Assembly: GCF_018603905.1 (NCBI RefSeq)
Contig: NZ_JAHFZZ010000022.1
Location: 62,001-126,000 of the forward strand
Source: Nonomuraea sp. NEAU-A123
GTDB lineage: Bacteria; Actinomycetota; Actinomycetes; Streptosporangiales; Streptosporangiaceae
Direction: 5' to 3'
Length of the DNA: 64,000 nt
A program made the translations under genes and the position numbers. Every line of letters begins with the position of its first letter. Positions within the stretch are counted from its first letter, which is position 1. Below the pieces are notes generated by a model. The model was not told where the DNA came from and searched no databases. It saw only the letters and a program-made list of their open reading frames with translations. Positions 24,874 through 33,180 of the stretch are shown here, one piece after another.

Positions 24874-27800
24874 TCGCACGTCCCCCAAATAGCGGCCACA
24901 CCGCACGCGGGCAGCCGTACCTTGACCGAATCCGCCGAGACCACCAATGATCGCAGCTCGCGCTCCAAACCGGCACTCACCGACGCGTGGCGGAGCCCCG
25001 GCAGCCGGACCGTAACCTCGACCGGCTCGGCGGCGAGCGACTGCAGCCGGACCACGATCTCGTTGTCGCCCTTCTGCCCGAGCGAGGTGACCAGCACGTC
25101 GGGATGGTCGACCGAGACGAACGACTTGACCGCGTCGGGCGAGCTGGTGAGCAGCGCGCCGACGAACTGGTCGGTCAGGCCGGCGGCCGCCTGCGTGCCC
25201 AGCCGCCTGCCCTCGATCCCCGGGGCCGACATGATCGAGTAGCGGAACGTGGTCTCCCCCTGCTGCTGCGAGGGGAAGTTCGTGTCCCAGATGTTGTTCA
25301 GCGCCCAGGAGTAGACCGTGCCCGGCTCCTCGTCCAGCGTCGGCGGGAACGGCGCGTACGGCATGTGGATGGTGCCGAGCTGCACCAGCGGCGCCTCCAG
25401 CGTGGCCCAGGCGACGGTCAGCTCGGGGTCCTCGAAGGCGATCCAGTGCCTGATCGGCAGCATGTACTCGGCCGAGCCCGGCACCCGCGGCACATCCGGC
25501 CCGCCGACGCCGCCGGTCAGCTCCCAGGCCGTCGCGGGGCCCGAGGCGAACGGGAAGGCCAGGAAGACGGCCTCCTTGGCCGGCGTGCCCTGCTTGGCGA
25601 GCTGGTAGGTCAGGTCGAGGCGGGCGACGCCGTGGTGCAGCTCGATCGTGGTGCGCAGCCAGTCGACGCCCTTGCCCTGCAGCTCGACGACCAGCTTCTC
25701 GCCCACGGCGGTCCGCTGCGCCTTGACGATCGTGGCGTTCCTGCCGATCGCCCGGTCACCGAGCAGCGTGCGGTCGTGCGCCCCGACATGTCCGGAGAGG
25801 TGGTTGAAGTGCGGGGCGGTGGCATAGCGGTCATAAACGTACTGACCGAAACCGGCGGCGGCGGCGTCGTTGACCAGCTCCCGCCCGGCCGCCTTGTCGA
25901 AGATCGAGCGGATCACGCCTTCGCCGACGTCGTAGGTGACCCGGTAGAACTCGTTCTCGATCACCCCGCCCAGGTCGGGCTCGACCGGCTCGGGCGCCTG
26001 GCTCTCGCGCCTGACGACGTCGATCCGGGCGTAGCCGTAGCCGGGGACCTCCGGCACCACGGCGTGCAGGTGCCGCCCGATCGGCCTGGTCGGCCAGTCG
26101 ACCGGGTCCACGAACTCCTCGTGGTGCGGGACCGTCTCGCCGGTGCGCGCGTCGACGAGGGCGATCGGCACGTCCGCCTCGACCACGTCCCGGGGGAGGA
26201 ACGCGCGTACGACGTCGGTCCTGCTCGCCGTCCCGGGGTTGAAGACCGCGAACGACGCGAGCGCCGACGGGTCGGCGACGCCGCGGTCGGAGAGCGCGGC
26301 GCCGAACCGGCGGGCGGCGGCGTGCAGCAGGTCGGCCGCGTCGTCCTGGGCGTCGTAGGCGCCCGACGACTTGCGGGTCCACTGCAGCCCGCCCGAGTCG
26401 CCCGCCTCCTCCGCGTCCTCCCAGGGGTTGGCCGCGCCCCAGGTGTGCTCGTTGAACAGCGCCACCTTGTCGTAGGCCTCGTCGATCTGCTCCGTCGCGT
26501 CGGCGCCGGCGATCGTGTGCAGCGTCTCGGCCGCGCGCAGCGCCGACTGAGCCCGGCGAACGTAACCGAGGGGACGCGCGCCGGAGCCGAGCCCGTCGGC
26601 CCACCAGTCGGTCCAGTCGCCCTCGTGCACGGCCAGGCGGTCGTGGTAGCGCTCTTCGACGTGCTCGAAGAAGTCGCTGTTGACCGCGGACCGCAGCCGG
26701 GGGAAGGCCCACTGCTCGTTCCACCGGCGCGCGATGGAGGCGGGCACGATCGACGGTCCGGCGTTGTCGGCGTGCGCGCCCTGGACCCGCAGGTGCAGGA
26801 CGTCCAGTTCGTACGGCTCGCGGGGCGCGTCCGGGCCCTGCCAGCCGAACGTGCCGGGACCGTAGGGGTAGCCACGCGAGGCCAGCGCCGACAGGTACCT
26901 CGGCAGCAGGTCGTCGGCCAGCTCGTAGGAGTCGGTGAGCCCGACCGTGTTGCCCTCCATGTACGCCATGCCGTGGGGGGTGTCGGTGAACCAGACGATC
27001 ACCTCCTGGCCGCTCGGCGCCCGCCACCGGAACGGCCGGGTCAGCTTGTCGCCTCCGTGCAGGTACGGCACGGACCGCCCGGCCCAGTTGTGCGCCGCGG
27101 CGAGGTAGCGCACCCCGGCGGCGTTCAGCGCGTCGATCACGCCGACGACCGCGCCCGGCACGTCGGTGTGCATGGCCGACTTGGTGTCGAAGCCGTACTT
27201 CTCCTTGAGCCGCGTGGTGAAGCGGAGCTGCCGGTAGAGCTCCTCGGTCGAGCAGGCTTCGGTGTGCAACTGGAACGGCAGCGCGGTCACCTCGATGACG
27301 CCCTCACGGGCCAGCGCGGCGAACCTTTCGACCTGGTCGGCCGGCCGGGCGTCGAGCCACTTCAGCGCGGGCATCGAGGACTCGACCGTCCACCTGAACC
27401 TGGCGTCGTCCGGCCAGGAGGCGGTCTCCTCGGCCAGCCGGAGCGCCGCGTCGAGGTAGTCGAGGTGGTGGCGGAGCACCGTGCCCTGCGGGTCGGTGTA
27501 GCCGATGTCGAGGTGCGAGTGGTGGACGACGAACACGCTCCACTTGCGCTGCGGGTTGATCGTGATCTCCGCGGAGCCGACCAGGCCGGCGTCGTCGCGC
27601 GACTCCAGGGTCAGCACGCGCGGCGCGGTCACCTCGGGCACGAGCAGCGTGACGTCGGTGCCGGAGGCGCTGTCCTCGCCCACCAGCACGTGCGTCAGCG
27701 GCACGGTGCTCGACACCCGGACCGCCTGCCGGCCGTCGTGGGTGAACAGCGGCAGCACCGCGACCCGCACCTCCGCGCCGCGCACGCCGATCACCGGTGT

Positions 27801-27881
27801 CGAGGTGTCGTTGCGCAGCGCCTGCCTGATCCCGTCGTAGTCGGGCGAGCCGAGGCTCCGCTGCAGCAACCGGCTGGTCAT
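24870..27881 (-). CDS. Glycoside hydrolase family 38 alpha-mannosidase-like protein
   Basis: The 1,003-residue product has the GH38 catalytic N-domain at about 110-420: zinc ligands in HSHLDIGYTD (His123, Asp125) and the nucleophile Asp240 in SAMHTDVPGA. A large beta-sandwich C-terminal region follows. No signal peptide is seen, so it probably cleaves imported oligosaccharide in the cytoplasm. ATG 27881 overlaps the permease stop (TGATG), and its stop overlaps the dehydratase start. The frame is open far upstream to 28580, but that part is antisense-like noise over the permease. True mannosidase specificity is not certain. Confidence 0.85.
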   Translation of the reverse strand: MTSRLLQRSLGSPDYDGIRQALRNDTSTPVIGVRGAEVRVAVLPLFTHDGRQAVRVSSTVPLTHVLVGEDSASGTDVTLLVPEVTAPRVLTLESRDDAGLVGSAEITINPQRKWSVFVVHHSHLDIGYTDPQGTVLRHHLDYLDAALRLAEETASWPDDARFRWTVESSMPALKWLDARPADQVERFAALAREGVIEVTALPFQLHTEACSTEELYRQLRFTTRLKEKYGFDTKSAMHTDVPGAVVGVIDALNAAGVRYLAAAHNWAGRSVPYLHGGDKLTRPFRWRAPSGQEVIVWFTDTPHGMAYMEGNTVGLTDSYELADDLLPRYLSALASRGYPYGPGTFGWQGPDAPREPYELDVLHLRVQGAHADNAGPSIVPASIARRWNEQWAFPRLRSAVNSDFFEHVEERYHDRLAVHEGDWTDWWADGLGSGARPLGYVRRAQSALRAAETLHTIAGADATEQIDEAYDKVALFNEHTWGAANPWEDAEEAGDSGGLQWTRKSSGAYDAQDDAADLLHAAARRFGAALSDRGVADPSALASFAVFNPGTASRTDVVRAFLPRDVVEADVPIALVDARTGETVPHHEEFVDPVDWPTRPIGRHLHAVVPEVPGYGYARIDVVRRESQAPEPVEPDLGGVIENEFYRVTYDVGEGVIRSIFDKAAGRELVNDAAAAGFGQYVYDRYATAPHFNHLSGHVGAHDRTLLGDRAIGRNATIVKAQRTAVGEKLVVELQGKGVDWLRTTIELHHGVARLDLTYQLAKQGTPAKEAVFLAFPFASGPATAWELTGGVGGPDVPRVPGSAEYMLPIRHWIAFEDPELTVAWATLEAPLVQLGTIHMPYAPFPPTLDEEPGTVYSWALNNIWDTNFPSQQQGETTFRYSIMSAPGIEGRRLGTQAAAGLTDQFVGALLTSSPDAVKSFVSVDHPDVLVTSLGQKGDNEIVVRLQSLAAEPVEVTVRLPGLRHASVSAGLERELRSLVVSADSVKVRLPACGVAAIWGTCE

Positions 27882-28690
27882 CAGACACTCCCTAGAGACA
27901 GGCCACGGGCGAACAGCCGCTGGGTGGCGAGGAACAGCAGGACCGTCGGCAGCGAGACCATGAGCCCCGCCGCGAGGCCCACGGGCACCGGGGTGCCCGC
28001 GTAGACATCGGTCATCAGCCCGGCCAGCGCGGTCATCACCGGCCGTACGTCCTCGGTCTGCGTGAGCGTCAGGCCGAAGATCAGGTCGTTCCAGATGAAG
28101 GTGAACTCGAGGATGAACACCGCCGCCAGCGCGCTGACCGACAGCGGCAGGTAGATGCGCCAGAAGATCCGCCAGGTGGTGGCACCGTCCATGCGGGCCG
28201 CCTCGAAGATCGAGAACGCCACTCCGCTGTAGAAGTTCCGCAGCACGAAAGCGGCCAGCGGCACGTTGATCGCCGTGTAGACCAGGAGCAGGCCGCCCCT
28301 GGTGTCGTACAGGCCGAGATCGCTGTAGCCCACGAACAGCGGCACGAGCAGCATCTGCGACGGGAAGATCGTGCCGCCGAAGATGAGCAGGAACCACCAG
28401 AAGCCGTGCCGCAGCCGGAGCACCACGATGGTGTACCCGGCCAGCGCCCCGATGAGCACGCCGAGCGCAGGCGACACGACGCTGTAGAGCGCGGTGCTGG
28501 CCAGGCTGTCGGACAGGTTCGCACTGTCCAGAGCCCTGGAGATGTTGTCGAACAGCGCGAAGCTGCCGGACGGCTGCCACGCCTTCGACGGGTCGTACGA
28601 CGCCGCGGGCCGCGCGGCGTTGACGAGCAGCAGGTAGGTCGGTCCCAGCCAGATCAGGCCGAGCACGATCAGTACGGCACGCCGGATCAT
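27881..28690 (-). CDS. Sugar ABC transporter permease (MalG/CUT1 type)
   Basis: The 269-residue inner-membrane subunit has six predicted spans and the EAA loop FEAARMDGATTWRIFWRIYL, which contacts the ATPase. ATG 28690 overlaps the stop of the first permease (ATGA), and its stop overlaps the GH38 start. No ATPase gene is in the operon, so a shared MsiK-like ATPase encoded elsewhere is expected, as is usual in actinobacteria. Confidence 0.9.
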   Translation of the reverse strand: MIRRAVLIVLGLIWLGPTYLLLVNAARPAASYDPSKAWQPSGSFALFDNISRALDSANLSDSLASTALYSVVSPALGVLIGALAGYTIVVLRLRHGFWWFLLIFGGTIFPSQMLLVPLFVGYSDLGLYDTRGGLLLVYTAINVPLAAFVLRNFYSGVAFSIFEAARMDGATTWRIFWRIYLPLSVSALAAVFILEFTFIWNDLIFGLTLTQTEDVRPVMTALAGLMTDVYAGTPVPVGLAAGLMVSLPTVLLFLATQRLFARGLSLGSV

Positions 28691-29526
28691 CGCACCTGCC
28701 TCCTGAGGTAGAGGTAGGACGCCAGCCCCGTGACCACGGTGAGCACGACCGCCACCGAGGCGCCGTAGCCGTACTCGCTGGCCACGAACGTGTCCTTGTA
28801 CATGGTCACCGCGAGCGTCTCGGAGTTGCGTCCGGGGCCACCTTGGGTCAGTACCCAGACGATGTCGAACGTCTTCAGGCTCGCCACCAGCGCCAGCCCC
28901 ACCACGACCGCGGTGAGCGGCGCCATCAGCGGCCAGATGACGTGCCGGAAGAGCTGCCACCCGGAGGCCCCGTCGATCCGGGCGGCCTCGATCGGCGCCT
29001 TGGGGATGGACTGCAGCCCGACCACGAACAGCAGCGTGTTGACGCCGAGCTGCTGCCAGGTCCAGACCAGCAGCATGGCGATCGTGTTGTGCGGCGCCTT
29101 CTGCAGGAACGCGGTGTCGACGCCGAGCAGCAGGTTCGCGATGCCGTCGTGCGACAGGATCGGGCTCCACACCATGGCCAGCCCGGCGCCGCTGAGCGCG
29201 TAGGGCAGCATGAACGGCACCCGGTACCAGACGCCGCCCTTGATGTCGTACGACAGCACCGCCACCAGCAGGCCGAGCCCGACCGGCAGCGCCATCGTGC
29301 CGACCACCCAGAGCAGCGTGTTGCCCAGCGAGGTGATCAGTGCCGGGTCCTGGAGCAGCTTGCCGAAGTTACGCAGGCCGACCCACTCGGGTGGCGCGAG
29401 CCCGTCATAGCTGGTGAAGCTCAGGTACGCCGTCCAGATGAACGGCACGTAGAGAAGCCCGGCGACGAGCAGGGCAGCAGGAGCGACATAACCGTGCCTG
29501 AAGCGGCCGAGCATGGGTGCGCGCAT
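28687..29526 (-). CDS. Sugar ABC transporter permease (MalF/CUT1 type)
   Basis: The 279-residue membrane subunit has six predicted spans. The EAA loop reads IEAARIDGASGWQLFRHVIW, and the FDIVWVLTQGGPGRNSETLA segment is typical of CUT1 sugar importers. It starts at ATG 29526, overlapping the binding-protein stop (TGATG), and is coupled by ATGA to the second permease. Confidence 0.9.
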   Translation of the reverse strand: MRAPMLGRFRHGYVAPAALLVAGLLYVPFIWTAYLSFTSYDGLAPPEWVGLRNFGKLLQDPALITSLGNTLLWVVGTMALPVGLGLLVAVLSYDIKGGVWYRVPFMLPYALSGAGLAMVWSPILSHDGIANLLLGVDTAFLQKAPHNTIAMLLVWTWQQLGVNTLLFVVGLQSIPKAPIEAARIDGASGWQLFRHVIWPLMAPLTAVVVGLALVASLKTFDIVWVLTQGGPGRNSETLAVTMYKDTFVASEYGYGASVAVVLTVVTGLASYLYLRRQVR

Positions 29527-30773
29527 CACTGATGCGTGCTCCAGTAGTCGTCGGCGGCCTTCTGAATGGTGTCGAGCACTTCCTTGTAAGTGCCGGGCTC
29601 GGTCACGAACTTGCTGAAGCCGTCGAGCGCGGCCGTCAGGATGGGCGGCGGCGTGGCCTCGAAGTAGCGGTTGACCAGGCGGTACTTGCCGCTGCCCGCG
29701 TCCTTGGTGACCTGGCCGAGCGCCTCGTCCTTGATCGTCACCTTGGGGTTGGCGCTGACGTCGCCGCGGGTCGTGGCCCACTTGTCCTGGGCGGGCTGCG
29801 TGGTCCACCACTTGAGGTACTTCTGGCTGGCCTCGGGGTCGGCCGCCTTGGTCAGCGAGCAGAGCGGGCCGCTCTCGAAGATCATCGAGGTCTTGGGCAG
29901 CGCGGCGTTCACGTTGGGGATCGCGAAGAAGCCGTAGTCGGTGCCGGCCTTCAGGTCGCGCTGGGTCATGCTGGTGTTGAACCAGGTGCCGAAGGAGATC
30001 ATCGCCGCCTTGCCGTTCTTCATCACATCCCCGGGGTCGGTCTTGTCACCGGGATTGATGAAGTAGCCGGCGTCGATGAGCTGCTTCCACTTCTCCATCA
30101 CCTGGACCACGCCGGGGTCGGTGTACTTGGCCTTGCCCGTGGACAGGCGGTCGTACAGGTCGGGGTCCATGCCGGCCATGAGCTGCTCGAACCAGACGAA
30201 GGAGAACAGCACGCTGGTGTGGTAGAAGGCCTTGACGTCGTTCTTCTTCAGGGTGTCGGCCACCTTGACCAGCTCGTCCCACGTGGTGGGCGGCTGCAGG
30301 CCGTACTTGTCGAAGATCTTCTTGTTGTAGAACATGCCCCAGTAGGCGACGTTCATCGGCACGCAGTACTGCTTGCCGCCGACCGTGTAATAGGGCGCCA
30401 GGTCCTGCGACAGGTCGCCGGCCTTGATCGCCTCCTGCCAGATGGAGGTGGTGTCGGCCACCTGCTTCTGCTTGACGATCTCTTCGAGCATCCCCCCGGT
30501 CTGCCAGGTGAACAGGTCGGGCTTGACGTTCGTACGGAACGACGCCTTGATGAACGCCTGGTACTGGGCCGAATCGGTGTAGCCGACCGGCTTCATGCCT
30601 AAGCTGATCTGCTGCTTCGACAGAGCGCCCATCTCGTCGAAGTACTTGCTCCACGCGCCCTTGTCGTTGTACAGCGACAGTTCGGACTTCTTCTGCGGCG
30701 CTTGGGTATTGCCGCCACAGGCGGCGAGAAAGAGGGCTGCCACGCCGAGCGTGGCAACGCGTGACCGGATCAT
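29526..30773 (-). CDS. Extracellular sugar-binding lipoprotein of ABC importer
   Basis: The 415-residue family-1 solute-binding protein has a lipoprotein signal with lipobox LAAC. The mature part includes VKPDLFTWQTGG and MNVAYWGMFYNKKIFDKYGL, the usual CUT1 binding-protein pattern, with many aromatic residues suited to sugar stacking. ATG 30773 has GGAGG 7 nt upstream and is preferred over the longer frame from 30794. It follows the GntR gene by 17 nt and leads the transporter genes. Confidence 0.9.
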   Translation of the reverse strand: MIRSRVATLGVAALFLAACGGNTQAPQKKSELSLYNDKGAWSKYFDEMGALSKQQISLGMKPVGYTDSAQYQAFIKASFRTNVKPDLFTWQTGGMLEEIVKQKQVADTTSIWQEAIKAGDLSQDLAPYYTVGGKQYCVPMNVAYWGMFYNKKIFDKYGLQPPTTWDELVKVADTLKKNDVKAFYHTSVLFSFVWFEQLMAGMDPDLYDRLSTGKAKYTDPGVVQVMEKWKQLIDAGYFINPGDKTDPGDVMKNGKAAMISFGTWFNTSMTQRDLKAGTDYGFFAIPNVNAALPKTSMIFESGPLCSLTKAADPEASQKYLKWWTTQPAQDKWATTRGDVSANPKVTIKDEALGQVTKDAGSGKYRLVNRYFEATPPPILTAALDGFSKFVTEPGTYKEVLDTIQKAADDYWSTHQ

Positions 30774-30790
30774 GCCCCGGCCTCCTTGTT

Positions 30791-31492
30791 TCACTTGGGG
30801 GGGTGTTGCAGCCTCTGCTCTATTACGGTCTTGACGTCCACCAGGTGAGCGCGCATCCGTTCCTCGGCCGCCGCGGCGTCACGCGCCTCGATGGCCTCCA
30901 GGATCGCCAGGTGCTCGTCGTAGTCACGGCGCCGGTCGTCGAAGATCTGCAGTATTTCCCGCTGCTCGGCACCGTGGACGGTCAGCAGCGAGTCGACCAC
31001 CTCGTGCAGCACGCGGTTGCCCGCCAGCCGGGCGGTCGCCCGGTGGAAGGTCATGTTGGCGTCGTGCAGCTCGGCGTCCTGGCCGCGCAGGTGCCTGGCG
31101 GCGTCCACGAGCACGCGTTGGAGCGCGGCCAGTTCCTCGCCGGTCGCGCGCCCCGCGGCCAGTGCGGCCAGCGGCGGCTCGATGACGATGCGCGCGCCGA
31201 GAAGCTCGAGGAGCTGGGCGCCGCGCATCTCCCGCATGTTCGGGTTCGGGAGCACGAGCCGCTCGATGTCGGCACCGACATAGATGCCGGAACCATGCCG
31301 CATCTCGATGGCCCCGGTGGCCTCGAGCCTGCGCAGCGCTTCACGCAGCGTCGGGGTGGTGACGGCGAAGCGCTGGGAGAGCTCCCTGGTCGAGGGCAGC
31401 CTGTCGCCCGGCCGGTGCCCACCTGTACGGATGAGCTCCAGCATGCGCTCGGTCAGAGCGTCGGAAAGGCTGGGCCGCGTTACCTCGGACAT
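30791..31492 (-). CDS. GntR/FadR-family transcriptional regulator of the sugar operon
   Basis: The 233-residue product has an N-terminal winged helix (DRLPSTRELSQRFAVTTPTLREAL region, about 28-55, then GSGIYV) and a C-terminal FCD effector domain. FCD regulators commonly sense sugar acids. As the first gene of the operon it probably represses it until the sugar or sugar acid is present. I could not define its operator; the A/T-rich stretch just upstream of 31492 is the likeliest place. Confidence 0.88.
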   Translation of the reverse strand: MSEVTRPSLSDALTERMLELIRTGGHRPGDRLPSTRELSQRFAVTTPTLREALRRLEATGAIEMRHGSGIYVGADIERLVLPNPNMREMRGAQLLELLGARIVIEPPLAALAAGRATGEELAALQRVLVDAARHLRGQDAELHDANMTFHRATARLAGNRVLHEVVDSLLTVHGAEQREILQIFDDRRRDYDEHLAILEAIEARDAAAAEERMRAHLVDVKTVIEQRLQHPPK

Positions 31493-31559
31493 ATCAAGTC
31501 ATCTAATCACTCGTGGCGACTGCCGTCCATCGTCTGATGAGGGGAGTATTTTTCCGGCC

Positions 31560-32666
31560 ATGAAGCGGATTCTGGCGTGGGTCGCGTCGATCATCCTGGT
31601 GCTGGCGGTGGCCGGCGTCGGTGGTGCCGGGTGGTACTACTCCGGACTGGTCATCGATCCGTCCAGGGGCGATTCGTACCCCCTGGAGGTGACCGCGGTC
31701 TCGGCCGGCCGGGTCACGCTGAAGGGCGGCGGCGATCTGGCCGCCCCTGGAACCTACGGCCTGACCTGGCCCGAAGGCAACGCCACGGTGGGCGAGGTGG
31801 TCTCGACCGGCGCCGGCACCGTCACGCGGGAGCTGCGCGAGGTCCGGCGGGGCGACCTGCGCCCCGGGGTTCACGTCTATCTCGACCACTGGATGTGGGG
31901 CCACGAGGACCCGCGTACCGCGCTCGGCCTGCCCTACCAGCAGGTGAGCGTCCACGACGAGCTGGGCGACTTCCCCGCCTGGCGCACCGAGGGCGGCTCG
32001 AAGACCTGGGTGATCACCGTGCACGGCCGCAACGCCACCGCCTCGGAGTCGCTGCGCTACGTGCCCGTCTTCCACAGGCTGGGGATGCCGGTGCTGGGCA
32101 TCAGCTACCGCAACGACCCGGGCGCGCCGGCCGCCGCCGACGGCAAGTTCCACCTCGGCGCCACCGAGTGGAAGGAGGTGGCCGCCGCCATCACCTACGC
32201 GCGCGGCCAGGGCGCCACCGGCGTGCTGCTGTACGGCTTCTCGATGGGCGGCGGCATCGTCCCGATGGCCGCCCGGAACCTGCCCGGCGAACCGATCAAG
32301 GGGATGATCCTGGACAGCCCGGTGATGGACTGGAACGGGCCCATCGACCTGGGCGCCGAGCAGCGGGGCGTGCCGCTCTGGCTGGCCTCCGTCGGCAAGT
32401 TCGTGGTCGAGCGCCGCACCGGCATCTCCCTGGACGATCTCGATCAGGTGCGTCACGCGGCCGCGTTCAAGGTGCCGATCCTGCTGTTCGTGGACGACGC
32501 CGACAACTCGGTGCCGATCGGGCCCTCGCTGGAGTTCGCCAAGCGACGGCCCGACCTGGTGACCCTCGTACGGACCAAGGGCGGCGGCCACGTCGGATCG
32601 TGGAACGCCGACCGGGCCCGATACGAGAAGGCGCTGCGCGACTTCGCCACGAGGTTCAGCGTTTGA
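31560..32666 (+). CDS. Membrane-anchored alpha/beta hydrolase
   Basis: The 368-residue product has an N-terminal membrane anchor (LAWVASIILVLAVAGVGGAG), so the catalytic part is probably outside. The hydrolase fold shows the nucleophile elbow GFSMGGG, Asp in FVDDADNSVP and His in GGGHVGSW, a complete Ser-Asp-His triad. The substrate is unknown. I start at ATG 31560; the longer open frame overlaps the divergent GntR gene. The last 11 nt overlap the converging DUF305 gene. Confidence 0.85.
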   Translation: MKRILAWVASIILVLAVAGVGGAGWYYSGLVIDPSRGDSYPLEVTAVSAGRVTLKGGGDLAAPGTYGLTWPEGNATVGEVVSTGAGTVTRELREVRRGDLRPGVHVYLDHWMWGHEDPRTALGLPYQQVSVHDELGDFPAWRTEGGSKTWVITVHGRNATASESLRYVPVFHRLGMPVLGISYRNDPGAPAAADGKFHLGATEWKEVAAAITYARGQGATGVLLYGFSMGGGIVPMAARNLPGEPIKGMILDSPVMDWNGPIDLGAEQRGVPLWLASVGKFVVERRTGISLDDLDQVRHAAAFKVPILLFVDDADNSVPIGPSLEFAKRRPDLVTLVRTKGGGHVGSWNADRARYEKALRDFATRFSV

Positions 32667-33180
32667 GCAGGCCCAGCATCATTTTCACCTGACCCCTTCG
32701 GGACGCCTCCACCTGACCGGCCCACGTCTTGACCTTGGGACTGGCGCCGCCGGTCTCCTCGGCGGTGGCCATCTGCACGGCGTCGTCCTGGTGGGCGATC
32801 AGCAGGTTGAGGAAGTCCCGTTCGAAGCTCTTCGACCTGCGCAGCGCGGCGATCTGCCTGCGGTCGGTCTCGGGCATCCCGCCGTGGTGGTCGTGCGCTC
32901 CCTTCGCGGCGGTCAGCGGCTGGCCCCACTCGTACAGCCAGCGCAGCATCATCTCGACCTCGTCCTGCTGCGTGCTCTCGATCGCCGCCGCCAGCGTCCG
33001 CACCTCCGGCGTGGTCGCCCGGCCGGTGGCCACGCCGGCGATCTCGATGCCCTGGCGGTGATGCTGGACCATCATCTGCACGAACATCACGTCCTCGGCG
33101 TTGACCGGATCGGCGGCCGGCGCGGAGTTTCCGCAGGCCGCGATCAGCAGCAGGCCGAGGAGCGCCATGAGGTGCCTCAT
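32656..33180 (-). CDS. DUF305 lipoprotein coupled to the Tc-like giant gene
   Basis: The 174-residue product is a lipoprotein with lipobox IAAC. The mature part is a DUF305 helical bundle rich in His and Met (MFVQMMVQHHRQGIEIA, EVEMMLRWLYEW, AHDHHGG), a ferritin-like family sometimes linked to copper. ATG 33180 overlaps the stop of the 13-kb gene (ATGA), so the two are probably co-translated. Whether it works with the giant protein, for instance in release or protection, is only an inference. Confidence 0.85.
   Translation of the reverse strand: MRHLMALLGLLLIAACGNSAPAADPVNAEDVMFVQMMVQHHRQGIEIAGVATGRATTPEVRTLAAAIESTQQDEVEMMLRWLYEWGQPLTAAKGAHDHHGGMPETDRRQIAALRRSKSFERDFLNLLIAHQDDAVQMATAEETGGASPKVKTWAGQVEASRRGQVKMMLGLLKR

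Noticed and set aside
24987..28004. A 1,005-codon plus-strand frame
   Set aside because: Antisense to the GH38 gene, with the same compositional artefact and no ribosome site or motif.
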